A DNA stretch of 64,000 nt. Origin: an uncultured Draconibacterium sp. Lineage in GTDB: Bacteria > Bacteroidota > Bacteroidia > Bacteroidales > Prolixibacteraceae. The stretch lies in contig CANLMQ010000029.1 in assembly GCA_947492175.1 (NCBI GenBank), positions 11,866-75,865 on the forward strand. Direction: 5' to 3'. The notes under the pieces are model-generated. The model was not told where the DNA came from. It made no database searches and saw only the letters and a list, made by a program, of their open reading frames with translations. Positions 1 through 9,547 of the stretch are shown one piece after another; within the stretch, counting starts at the first letter, position 1, and every line of letters starts with the position of its first letter. The position numbers were made by a program, and so were the translations under genes.

Positions 1-185
1 CCATGTTCTTTGGGCAAAATCTTATCTTGATATTAACATATAAAAATTGTATTTTCAATGCATTTATGGGCTACTATCTCTCAAGTTGATAACCTACGAT
101 AAAAAGAGTCCGGCATTTTAACTGTAAACCTGAATTAATGAAAACGAAATAGAATCAGATACCTTATAAAACCAACATAAACATA

Positions 186-1460
186 ATGAACAAAACTGAA
201 ATTAGAAGCTTACGCGACGAGGCATTTTATCATTTAACAACCGAACTTTTACCCTTTTGGACCGACAGGATGAAAGATGAGATAAACGGCGGATTTATAA
301 CTCATTTCGACCAACAGGGAAATGACACAGGTGAAGATGAAAAATCATTAATAGCCCAAACCCGTTGTCTTTACACAGTAGCTTCAGCACATCGGGCCGG
401 ATACGGAAACAGCGAACTGGCTGAATTGGCCAAATATGGAGTTGATTTCCTAATCGATAAGATGTGGGATAAAAAACATGGCGGTTTTTACTGGATGGTA
501 GACCGAAAAGGGAATGTAAAAATTGACCGGAAAATTATTTATGGCCATAGTTTTGCTATTTATTCGCTAAGTGAATATACGCTGGCTACGGGAGATCAAC
601 GCGGAATAGAATATGCCGAAAAGATTTTTGACATGATTCAGAAGTATTGTGTTGACAGCCGTTATGGCGGATACTGGGAAATGTTTCACCGCGACTGGAC
701 ACTGTGTGGACCGGGAAGCCAGGGAGGCGACAGAAAAACACTGGATGTACACATGCACTTAATGGAAGCACTTACCACATTATACGAGTGCTCGGGGAAA
801 GAAGTACATCGCCGAAAATTACTCGAGGTTATCGACCTGCTGCTAAATGTTATCAATCATCCGAAATACAAAACAGGAATTCCGCAATTCTTTAAAGACT
901 GGTCCATTGCCCCACAAATTAAATTTGATATTATTTGGGGTTGGGATCGTTTTTCGGAGGAAGGACAAAAAGGAAATGCCACCGACAATACCTGTTATGG
1001 TCATAATGCCGAATTTGCCTGGCTATTGCTTCATGCTTTCGACATTCTGAAAACCAATCCGGCCACCGAGGCTGATACCTTCAAAATTATTTTTGACCAT
1101 ACCGTTAACAATGGAATTGACACCGAATATGGTGGAGTTTATGTTGAAGGTCCGCACTCGGGAGGAGTTTACGATCGGGAAAAAGAATTCTGGCAGCAAG
1201 CCGAGGTTTTGATAGGGCTACTGGATGGCGTACTTCTTTTTAAGAATGCAAAATACTGGGAAGCTTATAAAAATGTACACCGTTTTGTGTTCGACAAAGT
1301 AATCAATAAGGGTGTTGGAGAATGGTATCCTTTGCTTTCAAGAAAAGGTGAACCCATTTGGACACATATGGGGCACTCCTGGAAAATCAATTACCACACG
1401 GTTCGCTCCATGATTCAGAGTATTCAAAGGCTGGATAAATTAATAAATATCTACCAGTAA
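186..1460 (+). CDS. AGE-family epimerase/isomerase (N-acylglucosamine 2-epimerase superfamily)
   Basis: This is a cytosolic (alpha/alpha)6-barrel sugar epimerase of 424 aa, normal for the N-acylglucosamine 2-epimerase / cellobiose 2-epimerase superfamily, and it has no signal peptide. Family-type histidines are visible in HMHLMEAL (H189, H191), in the YGHNAEFAW block (H273) and near the C-terminus in THMGHSWK (H394, H397). Members interconvert aldose C2 epimers (GlcNAc/ManNAc, cellobiose, mannobiose) or isomerise mannose to fructose, and the sequence does not decide which. The YGHxxEFxW block leans towards the cellobiose/mannobiose epimerase side. An SSS symporter starts 68 bp downstream on the same strand, and the operon facing it encodes alpha-mannosidases, so handling of an imported mannose-type sugar is the likely role. 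The 185 bp upstream show no convincing promoter. Confidence 0.85.
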   Translation: MNKTEIRSLRDEAFYHLTTELLPFWTDRMKDEINGGFITHFDQQGNDTGEDEKSLIAQTRCLYTVASAHRAGYGNSELAELAKYGVDFLIDKMWDKKHGGFYWMVDRKGNVKIDRKIIYGHSFAIYSLSEYTLATGDQRGIEYAEKIFDMIQKYCVDSRYGGYWEMFHRDWTLCGPGSQGGDRKTLDVHMHLMEALTTLYECSGKEVHRRKLLEVIDLLLNVINHPKYKTGIPQFFKDWSIAPQIKFDIIWGWDRFSEEGQKGNATDNTCYGHNAEFAWLLLHAFDILKTNPATEADTFKIIFDHTVNNGIDTEYGGVYVEGPHSGGVYDREKEFWQQAEVLIGLLDGVLLFKNAKYWEAYKNVHRFVFDKVINKGVGEWYPLLSRKGEPIWTHMGHSWKINYHTVRSMIQSIQRLDKLINIYQ

Positions 1461-1528
1461 AATTTAGCATTTCATTAACGATTATAACAAATCCGGAATA
1501 ACCGGAAACACAAAACCAGACCAATACT

Positions 1529-3142
1529 ATGAATCTATCACTCACCCTGTTCGACTGGACTGTTCTGATACTTGTTATGGTTACAAGTCTTTCGTTTGGA
1601 TTAATAATGGCTTACCGCAAAAATGCCGGACAAAGCAGCAGTAACTTTTTTCTGGGTGGGCGATCGATAAAATGGCCGGTAATTGGGGCTTCGCTGTTTG
1701 CTACCAACATTGGAGCCGAGCATTTGGTTGGCCTCTCTGGCGATTCGTACCGATATGGTCTTTCAGCGGGTTCAGTGGAGCTAACCTGTGCCATCACTCT
1801 AGGATTTGCCTGTGCCATTTTGTTCCCCTATTACATGAAAAATAAGATATACACGATTCCTGAATTTCTGGAATTGAGGTATAATCGAAAAGCCCGGATA
1901 TTTTTCTCCGGTTTGATGCTTATTATCAGTGTAATGACAAAACTTGCCTTTACTTTATTTGCCGGAGCTTTGGTTATGAATAGTATTCTTGGGTGGGATG
2001 TAATGACTACTGCTTTCTATATTGGAATGATTGTGGCCGTTTTTACAATTATTGGGGGATTTACTGCTGTGGCTTATTCCGACACAATACAGGTTGTACT
2101 CATGATTGCAGGTGCTGCAGCTATGTTGTTTATCGGCCTGGATAAAGTAGGCGGATGGGGCGGATTAATGGAAAAAGCACCCGAAATGATGAGTATAGCT
2201 GCACCTTATGACGATCCTGTTTATCCATTTTGGGGAATACTGGCAACCGCATTTTACGCCGGTATATTTTATTGGGGAATCGACCAGGTTAATGTGCAAC
2301 GTGTGCTTTCGGCCCCCAATATCAAACAAGCCCGCTGGGGATCGATGTTTGCCGTATTGTTAAAACTGTTTCCCATATTTCTTTTTGCTGTTCCCGGAGT
2401 AATTGCTTTCGCCTTGTTCCCCGGTGAATTGTCTGGGGAAGAATCGAAACAAACTTTTGTTCTGCTTCTGAACAATCTACTTCCGAGCGGGTTACGCGGC
2501 CTAATGCTGGCCTCACTTATTGCAGCTCTGATAACCTCATTAATTGCCGTTTTAAACTCCGTTTCAACACTGGTAGTACGTGATTTTATCGTAGAATTTC
2601 ATTCCCCCATTTCAGAAAAAAAACAAGTCACACTAGGACGTTATATTATCCTGGTTGTGACTTTACTCGGGATTGGAGCAACCTACCTGGTTTATAAAAA
2701 TGAGGAAGGTTTGTACAAATACCTGCAAACCATAACCGCCTATCTTGTAATTCCGGTTTTCCCGGCAATATTTTTTGGCATTGCAAGTAAAAAAGTTACT
2801 CTAAAAGGTGCGGGTTACTCTGTTTTGGTTGGGATAGTTTTATCAACCATATTTGTGATAGATCAGTTACTGGGAGCCGAAACAGGTAAGGAAATTTTCC
2901 CGTTTTTGCATCATAAATTAACACTGAATTTCGGATACCGGGGACTTTGGGCTGAAATTCTAATTACCATGGTACTTTTTGGCGTATCTTATTTTACCGA
3001 AAAAACAGCGCCGGAGAAACTGGAAAAAACAACGATAAATTATTCAAAACGAATAGCAAAATTTGAAGGGATTTACGACTGGAGACTCCACCTGGCAATA
3101 TTATCAGGAATAACTATTTTCTTGTATATCTGGTTGTCGTAA
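1529..3142 (+). CDS. SSS-family sodium/sugar symporter (SGLT-like)
   Basis: This inner-membrane sodium:solute symporter has 537 aa and about 13-14 hydrophobic segments. The first lies near residues 10-28, followed by the conserved stretch FFLGGRSIKWPVIGASLF and the AEHLVGLSGDSYRYG block typical of SGLT-like sugar carriers. The segment LMLASLIAALITSLIAVLNS matches the conserved TM8 region that contributes to the sodium site. It follows the AGE epimerase by 68 bp, and the two are probably co-transcribed as an uptake plus epimerisation pair. Substrate cannot be read from sequence; mannose, a mannobiose-type disaccharide or ManNAc are reasonable guesses from context. The gene ends 70 bp before the convergent BNR lipoprotein gene, and no strong terminator hairpin is visible between them. 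Confidence 0.88.
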   Translation: MNLSLTLFDWTVLILVMVTSLSFGLIMAYRKNAGQSSSNFFLGGRSIKWPVIGASLFATNIGAEHLVGLSGDSYRYGLSAGSVELTCAITLGFACAILFPYYMKNKIYTIPEFLELRYNRKARIFFSGLMLIISVMTKLAFTLFAGALVMNSILGWDVMTTAFYIGMIVAVFTIIGGFTAVAYSDTIQVVLMIAGAAAMLFIGLDKVGGWGGLMEKAPEMMSIAAPYDDPVYPFWGILATAFYAGIFYWGIDQVNVQRVLSAPNIKQARWGSMFAVLLKLFPIFLFAVPGVIAFALFPGELSGEESKQTFVLLLNNLLPSGLRGLMLASLIAALITSLIAVLNSVSTLVVRDFIVEFHSPISEKKQVTLGRYIILVVTLLGIGATYLVYKNEEGLYKYLQTITAYLVIPVFPAIFFGIASKKVTLKGAGYSVLVGIVLSTIFVIDQLLGAETGKEIFPFLHHKLTLNFGYRGLWAEILITMVLFGVSYFTEKTAPEKLEKTTINYSKRIAKFEGIYDWRLHLAILSGITIFLYIWLS

Positions 3143-3212
3143 CTAAAATAAATAAAGCTTTTTCATTCTAAATCTGGTAGTACGAAACAATACCGGAAGA
3201 TAAAACAGAAAC

Positions 3213-4373
3213 TCATTGTTTGTGCTTGATTCTAACCTTATTCTGCTCTGTTTTGGGAATAGTATTATTATATATCCATCCCAAACTTAGCCGTGTAATT
3301 TGTGTAGTTTCCAACCCATTTGATTTTTTCCTGTTTCCGGCACAATGTCCCAGTAACACATAATCTCCCACAAAATCGATTGCCGTGTAACAATACCAAC
3401 CATCCGGATCACTTTCAATGGTTTTCTCCTTTATCCAGTTTTTACCTTCATCGTGCGAAATGGCCAGGTTAAATGGTGTTCTTTTCCCTCCGTTTTTTTC
3501 TTCCTCAAAATTATTATTCCAAACAAGCAATAAATCATTGGTTTGAGGAATACGTTTTATTGAAGCAGGAGAAAGTGGTGATTTTATGTTACCTGACTCA
3601 ACAGACGTCCAGGTTTCGCAATTATCGCGGGAATAGGAAATATACTGTGTTCCAGCATCCGTTCGACAAAAAAGCAGAACACGATTGTCGTTTAATTCAA
3701 TTATTCCCGGCTCCTGTAATTTCACATTGGTCTCGTTCGGAACATGCGTACTTTCTTCCCATGACCCTCCATTATCGTCGGAAAAATAACAACTGATTAT
3801 GCCGGTATCAAATCTTCTGTTTTCTGGTGTGTTGTGCTGTGAAACAGGAAGAACAATACGCCCGTTTTCCAACTGAATAACTCTGTCGTTATTTAACACA
3901 TAATATCCCGGTTCATTAATACATGGTTTGGCCGGTCCCCATGTTTTTGCTTCGTCAGTTGATATTCTCATAAATGGAATACAGTCTGTTCCTGAGTTTT
4001 TACGAAGATAAAACAAGGCAATTCTTCCATCTTTCAGTCGTAACAATGATACCGACATTATATTCATAGTGCCTTCGTTAGCAATAACCTCTTTATCTTC
4101 TTTGCTCCATGTTTTTCCCTTATCATCCGAAAACCGGCTAACCAAGTGTGCCGTTGCATGGTCGCCCGCTCCTCCCGTAAATTTTGTATAAATAAACAAA
4201 ATACGACCATCTTTTAAACGAATAAAATCACCTTCGCTGTTTCGGGGATTATCGGGAGCCGGTTCAAGGCGTAAAACAATTTCCTTATTCATTCCACTAT
4301 CGTTCCTGACCAACCTGTTGTTGCAACTTAGAAACAGTACTGCTATTAAAAGAATTGAAAATATAGATCTCAT
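3213..4373 (-). CDS. BNR/Asp-box beta-propeller lipoprotein (sialidase-like fold)
   Basis: This 386-aa predicted lipoprotein has a short hydrophobic signal and lipobox ending at C17 (FLSC). Repeated Asp-box motifs mark a sialidase-type six-bladed propeller: SDDKGKTW, STDEAKTW, SDDNGGSW, SRDNCETW and SHDEGKNW. The classical exo-sialidase F/YRIP motif near the N-terminus is absent (the equivalent stretch reads DFIRLKDGRIL). It should therefore be called a BNR-propeller glycosidase-like protein rather than a proven sialidase. It is the last gene of the long minus-strand operon that begins at the ROK kinase, 141 bp after the TIM-barrel lipoprotein. It probably acts at the cell surface or in the periplasm on glycan side chains or as a binding protein. 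Confidence 0.75.
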   Translation of the reverse strand: MRSIFSILLIAVLFLSCNNRLVRNDSGMNKEIVLRLEPAPDNPRNSEGDFIRLKDGRILFIYTKFTGGAGDHATAHLVSRFSDDKGKTWSKEDKEVIANEGTMNIMSVSLLRLKDGRIALFYLRKNSGTDCIPFMRISTDEAKTWGPAKPCINEPGYYVLNNDRVIQLENGRIVLPVSQHNTPENRRFDTGIISCYFSDDNGGSWEESTHVPNETNVKLQEPGIIELNDNRVLLFCRTDAGTQYISYSRDNCETWTSVESGNIKSPLSPASIKRIPQTNDLLLVWNNNFEEEKNGGKRTPFNLAISHDEGKNWIKEKTIESDPDGWYCYTAIDFVGDYVLLGHCAGNRKKSNGLETTQITRLSLGWIYNNTIPKTEQNKVRIKHKQ

Positions 4374-4514
4374 AACGGTTAATATATTCAGTTAAATAAT
4401 TTTTCTGCTACCATCCCATCCACAATTTCAGCATTAATAATATAGGTTTTATACAGAACACTATGGTACCGAATCGGCCCGACAGTTATTACAAATAACA
4501 ATTTTCGGATCATG

Positions 4515-6365
4515 CTAATTTACTTTTTTCGAGGTACACCAAATTCGTGAACGCGCAGGCATTTCTATTTCCAGTATGTCCCCGTTTGTTCCCAAGATAT
4601 TCCCGGTAAATTTGTCTATAAAGCCGGTATTTTCCTTTAGTTGAACTCCAACAGTTATTTTCTCTCTGTTATAATTATGAAGTACAAAACTGCCGTCGGA
4701 CAAGTGCTGGAAAGTCACCCGTGAAAGAGCATTTAATACAGGCTCATTCTCCGAATAAAAAGCATTCCGAATTGTATTTGCCCATTCCATTGGTACTTCA
4801 AGCAATCCCAACTCTCTGGGGCAAAGAAGAACCTCACTCACAGCATCAAAATCTTCTTGCGAAAAAGTATGCGTATTTAGTACACATATACTTTTGTTTT
4901 CATTTTGAACCAAGAAGGCACTACCCTCTGGATCTCCTGTTTGCAATACAATCTTTCCTCCCTTATCTGTAATTATTTTATAATCCATACACAGAGAGAA
5001 TGGTAATTGTTCCCTTTCTCCGTTGTTTAGTATTGATTTTGTTTCTGTTTTTTCAGGTGATACAGGCCATTTAATATTGGCCAGCCGAGCCAGTTTTTCA
5101 CCTCCTTTTGCATGGTTAAGAAAACCTGTGGTTAGAATGAGTTTTGCACCATTTTCAAGTGAGTGAATTGCCTTGTCGACTACTGCACTATCTTTAGCTG
5201 CTTGTGTTGGCAGAAAAATTACACTGGCATTGTCCGGATATTTTGAGTCAGGAACTAGTGAGACACCAAACATCCCGATATAATCCATCAGATACAAATC
5301 ACCTCCGGCATCGCTGTTTGGCGGTTTGTACCCCACCACTCCCTGAACCGGATTTTGGGCTACGATTACTGCAAGATCTGCCAATTTTTTAAAATCCTGC
5401 CGAAGCAAATGATGACCGGAATGTCCCGTTATAAAACTCGAAAGATTAAATATAACCAGCTCCTGTGCACCTGCCAAAACCGATTGATATGCTTGTTCTA
5501 TAAAGTCCAGGTCACTGCAGTCGCCGTGATCAAACCATGCACCGCCAATTTTATTCCCCGATAACGTTTTGATCCAACGATAGTTGATAAATCCTTCATA
5601 GGGTTGTACAAAACCATAACGCTGGGTGTATTGACCACGAGTTTCGGTACCAACCCACACTCCGTCAAATAAATTCGGTTTGGTTGCAACATCATATCCC
5701 AAAAGGTGAAAACGATCGTACCATTGCGGAAATTTAATAACCATTTTTATATCAGGATTTATAGCTTTTGCCGGCTCAATAAAAACAGTCTGAGCCAAAT
5801 CGGTTAGCAAAGAACGACGATACTCTGACCAACTCTCTTCTCCCTTTGCCTGTTTCGATTCCCTACTGGTATCAGCAGTACACAAAAAATCATCGATTAT
5901 GAATGTGTCAAAAACGGGAGCAACACCTTCCATTACTTTTCGAAGATCGTTCCTGGTTTTCGCATTTTGCCAGTTAAACCATCCTAAGGTTCCTTCCTGT
6001 TTTACACCAAAATCGCCTCCCGGAACAGTTGCAATTCCGCCAACCACTTCAAATCCATTTTGTTGGAGAAACTGAACGCATTCTTTCATAAAACCTGGAG
6101 AGATAACCAAGCCGCTACGATATACTTCCATGTAAATTTTAGTAATCCCGTTGCAACGAAGCAGCGAAATCACTTCTCGTTTTCCCTCTTCTGTGGAAAA
6201 CATTTTATTTACTGTGTGTGCTGTTACATACACACTAAGAGCCAGATCATGTTTTCTTGAAAGTGCATAATTCCAAACATCGCTATTAACGTTTCTTTCA
6301 GAGGTACAACTTTGAAATGAAACGATCGCAATAATCAAAAATGCAATGGTTCTTACTATTTTCAT
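4515..6365 (-). CDS. Uncharacterised lipoprotein, TIM-barrel glycoside-hydrolase-like
   Basis: This 616-aa lipoprotein has its signal peptide and lipobox at C20. I do not recognise a named family. Residues about 40-330 alternate predicted strands and helices, with acidic residues at strand ends: E80 in KIYMEVY, D158/D159 in FIIDDF, and E241 in WVGTETRG. This pattern fits a TIM-barrel glycoside hydrolase. Residues about 340-450 resemble the glutamine-amidotransferase-like domain that often follows such barrels, and the C-terminal ~80 residues look like a beta-sandwich. It sits 124 bp after the DHS-like gene, the largest gap in this operon, and an imperfect hairpin lies at 6403-6422 in that gap, so it may have its own promoter. 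The assignment to a hydrolase is inference. Confidence 0.55.
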   Translation of the reverse strand: MKIVRTIAFLIIAIVSFQSCTSERNVNSDVWNYALSRKHDLALSVYVTAHTVNKMFSTEEGKREVISLLRCNGITKIYMEVYRSGLVISPGFMKECVQFLQQNGFEVVGGIATVPGGDFGVKQEGTLGWFNWQNAKTRNDLRKVMEGVAPVFDTFIIDDFLCTADTSRESKQAKGEESWSEYRRSLLTDLAQTVFIEPAKAINPDIKMVIKFPQWYDRFHLLGYDVATKPNLFDGVWVGTETRGQYTQRYGFVQPYEGFINYRWIKTLSGNKIGGAWFDHGDCSDLDFIEQAYQSVLAGAQELVIFNLSSFITGHSGHHLLRQDFKKLADLAVIVAQNPVQGVVGYKPPNSDAGGDLYLMDYIGMFGVSLVPDSKYPDNASVIFLPTQAAKDSAVVDKAIHSLENGAKLILTTGFLNHAKGGEKLARLANIKWPVSPEKTETKSILNNGEREQLPFSLCMDYKIITDKGGKIVLQTGDPEGSAFLVQNENKSICVLNTHTFSQEDFDAVSEVLLCPRELGLLEVPMEWANTIRNAFYSENEPVLNALSRVTFQHLSDGSFVLHNYNREKITVGVQLKENTGFIDKFTGNILGTNGDILEIEMPARSRIWCTSKKVN

Positions 6366-6489
6366 ATTCCTGATTTTACAAAAATTATGGTTTCCCTATT
6401 TCAACCTTCCAAGCGGAAAGTTCAACCTAATATTGATTTTTATGATGGTTCTAAATCATCTGTAGCCTACAAACCAGTTGCTATACAGT

Positions 6490-7602
6490 TCAGCTTCCAG
6501 CCAACAATTTTTGATACAGGGCAAGTAAAAAGTCGCGATTGTCAGCCGTAAGATAATGCATCTCGCCTCCCATTCGATGAAATGTTTTGCAATAACGCAG
6601 ATAGTAGGCCGGATTATCCATTGGCGGCTCTCCGTCTTTATCCCAATCCCAATCCGATTCCGCTAAATCAACAATCAACATATAATGATTATCGATATGA
6701 CTTCCGTTTTTTATTTCGATATTCTGAGACATGGAAAGTGACTTCTCAAAAATCATTGGCGACATAACAGCCGATCCCACCGACATATAAACTCCATCTT
6801 CCAGATTGCTCACACTATAGGCAAAACTCAGAAAATCGTTTAAGGCTGTTCGTCCAATCGCTGCACCATGATTCATCGGATGGTTGTATATAATATCGTG
6901 CCCAAACATGGGATGCCCTGTAAACGGTATTTTTAAAGCATAAGCATTTCCCTGAACCGAGTATTTTTTGTAAGGATGCGGAATTCTCATAAAACCGGGA
7001 GTAAGATTAAACTGATTAATAACTCCCGCCAAATCAATAGCTGCAGCTGCTGTTTCCGGCTCCGCATCCATCTTTTCTTTCGCCAGTTCGTAAAGAAATG
7101 AAGGCTCCGGAATTTGTAAGCCTTCAATATGTATCATTTTCCCAACAGCCTCGCCATACCCTAATCCTTCGTAAGCCCCAACAACAATGGCCAGATTAAT
7201 ATAAAATCCTGTATTGTCCCAGATACCAAACTGCCCCAAATCAACATTTTCACGAACATCTTCGCTCGATTTACCCTGAAAGGCAAATTCCCAGTCGTGA
7301 ATAATACCTGCTCCGTTTGTAGCCAGATGTGTTATCCAGCCTTCCTTCATTAATGCAATAAGTGTAGGTGACATTCCATTTTTTATGGTATGTGCTCCAA
7401 AAGTCAGCATACATGACCGGTTCTGAATTCTGGCCTTTCGAATGCGCTGAACAGTTTTATTGATGAGTTTATTTGCCTGTTCTGAAAAAGGATGTGGCAG
7501 CTGATCTGTGGGAACATTATCCCTTTCTATATATACCTTATTTTTTCTTTCAGAAAGCTTTTTTATGTCGAGCGCTGCTCTGTCGAATTTTGGATATGGC
7601 AT
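6490..7602 (-). CDS. Deoxyhypusine-synthase-like protein of unknown function
   Basis: This 370-aa cytosolic protein has no signal peptide. Residues about 64-105 contain the pattern FGAHTIKNG ... GWITHLATNGAGIIHDWE. It parallels the NAD-binding region of deoxyhypusine synthase (a G-rich loop, then a strand ending in T-x-G-G/A-G-I/V followed by acidic residues). Bacteria do not make hypusine, and the C-terminal segment corresponding to the catalytic-lysine region (here GEPPMDNPAYYLRY) shows no obvious lysine, so true deoxyhypusine synthase activity is unlikely. The gene ends only 5 bp from the PfkB-HAD fusion gene and is certainly co-transcribed with it. A role in sugar-phosphate or NAD-dependent chemistry of the same pathway is inferred. 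The family call is from memory of the DHS motif, not from a search. Confidence 0.5.
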   Translation of the reverse strand: MPYPKFDRAALDIKKLSERKNKVYIERDNVPTDQLPHPFSEQANKLINKTVQRIRKARIQNRSCMLTFGAHTIKNGMSPTLIALMKEGWITHLATNGAGIIHDWEFAFQGKSSEDVRENVDLGQFGIWDNTGFYINLAIVVGAYEGLGYGEAVGKMIHIEGLQIPEPSFLYELAKEKMDAEPETAAAAIDLAGVINQFNLTPGFMRIPHPYKKYSVQGNAYALKIPFTGHPMFGHDIIYNHPMNHGAAIGRTALNDFLSFAYSVSNLEDGVYMSVGSAVMSPMIFEKSLSMSQNIEIKNGSHIDNHYMLIVDLAESDWDWDKDGEPPMDNPAYYLRYCKTFHRMGGEMHYLTADNRDFLLALYQKLLAGS

Positions 7603-7607
7603 TGGGT

Positions 7608-9512
7608 TTAATCTTTAATATTTAAAAGTTCGAGTAACCTTGGAAGTTGCGAAAAGTCGGGTACAATTATATCGGCACCTGCTTTTATAAGGCGGGTACG
7701 TTTACTTTCGTTTAAACTGTAACGTTTTACTTCGTTACTGGCAATACCAACTGTTATCCCACCCCTTTTTCGGGTTTCGCGAATTTCAACCGGGCCATCG
7801 CCAAAGGCAATTATTTGTCCGTTACCCGAATCGCCAATGTCATTTAAAATACGATCGAGCACCATTTTTTTTGCTTCCTTTGTTACATCGCCAACAGCAC
7901 CGTAAATTCCCCCTTCAAACAGATGATCGTATCCCAAAATCCGGGCTTCATTTTTTACATCATCCTCATCGGTTCCGCTTGCCAGGTAAAGTGTTACTCC
8001 TTTCCGGTATAACGCTTCCAGCAGTTTAACAGCATTTTTCAGGGTAAAATCGTCTAAAGCCAGTTCTCCGCGTTCAATCTTGGCCTCGCGTTCTCTTACC
8101 ATTTTTAAAAGCTCGTTGTTATAAATTTCTTTATACCCAAATTCATCCAAAATCTGGTCATCTTCAACACATCCAAATTCTTTTACCAGTTCAACCAACC
8201 CTTTCATTTGCACAAGCGTTTGAATTCCGGTTGTTTTATCAATAAATTCAACAACCCGGGTATGGACTTTATGATAGAGTGCTTCATCTGCATCATGAAA
8301 ATGTTCACCCAAAATAGCTTTCATCATCATGGGTTGCATAATGTGTTCCCAGCCCTCACGGAGTGTTGAAATTGTACCGTCGTGATCGAAAATGGCATGG
8401 CTAACCTGCGGAGCTTTCTCAAATTCGTTGATAATTTCTATTTCAGAATTATTCCAGTAGCTGGCATGCCTGATATCTTCGGCTAACTCAGGAGTATAAA
8501 TAAAATCGGGATCCGTTCCAATCTGAAGAATTTCTTCGGCCGATGCCGTACCGGTCTGAAACAATTTCTGAACAGTTACACCTGCCACATAACTCCCCAT
8601 TTCGGCAGCATCAGCCATTGAATATCCGGCTGCCAGAGTTGATGCAGCACCGGCAAGATAACTATCACCTGCGCCAACGGTGTCCACTTTCGAAATAATC
8701 ATTAATCCGTAAATATCCTTAACCCCATTGGAATCGACAATAACAGAACCTCGTTCGCCGCGGGTGATAAACAATGGTTTACCAAACTTTTCAAACAAGA
8801 AAAGGGCCGCCGTTTTTACTTCAGAATGAAGCACAACATCCGTAACATCTTTTTCGAGTCCGAATAAACGTGCAGCTTCTGTATCATTCATTTTTCGGTA
8901 TGAACCATCGTAATAATCGTTGTAGTTCCGACTATCGGTTATAAAAACCGTTTCCGGGAAACTTTGAATTACTTTTACCAGCTCCGCTTTAAAATATTCG
9001 GTATGAATACCTGACAGAACCTGTTGATTAATAATTACCAAATCGACATCAGGAATATCTCTTTTAAGTTTTTGAATTAACAGGTCGGCCGTGTTTACAG
9101 ATAGCTGGTTAAAATTACCAAAATCAATACGTCCTTCTTCAAAATCTCCCACGTACGGTTTTGTATATACATGAGTAGACCAGTCTTCTTCCTGAATTAA
9201 CAGATTATTGGGATTAATTCCTGATTCGTGCATAATTTTCACCATTTCACTTCCATACGGATCGCTGCCAATTACACCATAAGCACGCACATCTTTTATT
9301 CCCATTGCTGCCAGGTTATTGGTAACATTTCCGGCTCCGCCCAACGAGTACCTTTGTTCTTTTACGGGTCTTGTTTTTTGGCCTGTTTCAATGGATATTT
9401 CACTTTTCGATTCATCGATGAACCAATATGCATCAAGACAAAAATCGCCAACTACAGCAATTTTTACTGTGCTTATGTCTTGTAATACGTTTTGTAATTT
9501 TTCTTTTTTCAT
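7608..9512 (-). CDS. PfkB-family (HldE/RfaE-like) sugar kinase fused to a HAD phosphatase
   Basis: This is a two-domain cytosolic enzyme of 634 aa. Residues about 12-335 form a ribokinase/PfkB kinase of the HldE (D-glycero-beta-D-manno-heptose-7-phosphate kinase) type. It has the substrate loop GGAGN at 58-62 and the catalytic anion-hole motif VDTVGAGDSYLAGA, with the base D283. Residues about 370-634 form a HAD hydrolase: motif I FDHDGT gives D376 and D378, a helical C1 cap follows, then a T/S-bearing motif (YLASGTDEDD) and an IIAFGDGPVE motif IV. In ordinary HldE the C-terminal half is a nucleotidyltransferase, so replacement by a HAD phosphatase is notable. With the GmhA-like isomerase upstream it suggests phosphorylation and dephosphorylation of a heptose or related sugar phosphate. 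Confidence 0.8.
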   Translation of the reverse strand: MKKEKLQNVLQDISTVKIAVVGDFCLDAYWFIDESKSEISIETGQKTRPVKEQRYSLGGAGNVTNNLAAMGIKDVRAYGVIGSDPYGSEMVKIMHESGINPNNLLIQEEDWSTHVYTKPYVGDFEEGRIDFGNFNQLSVNTADLLIQKLKRDIPDVDLVIINQQVLSGIHTEYFKAELVKVIQSFPETVFITDSRNYNDYYDGSYRKMNDTEAARLFGLEKDVTDVVLHSEVKTAALFLFEKFGKPLFITRGERGSVIVDSNGVKDIYGLMIISKVDTVGAGDSYLAGAASTLAAGYSMADAAEMGSYVAGVTVQKLFQTGTASAEEILQIGTDPDFIYTPELAEDIRHASYWNNSEIEIINEFEKAPQVSHAIFDHDGTISTLREGWEHIMQPMMMKAILGEHFHDADEALYHKVHTRVVEFIDKTTGIQTLVQMKGLVELVKEFGCVEDDQILDEFGYKEIYNNELLKMVREREAKIERGELALDDFTLKNAVKLLEALYRKGVTLYLASGTDEDDVKNEARILGYDHLFEGGIYGAVGDVTKEAKKMVLDRILNDIGDSGNGQIIAFGDGPVEIRETRKRGGITVGIASNEVKRYSLNESKRTRLIKAGADIIVPDFSQLPRLLELLNIKD

Positions 9513-9547
9513 CGGTTTACCCTTGATTTTTGTTGGTTATTAACACT

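Noticed and set aside
6403..6422. Hairpin AACCTTCC/GGAAAGTT as a terminator after the DHS-like gene
   Set aside because: The 8-bp stem has a wobble pair and neither strand has a T-run after it, so termination is not supported.
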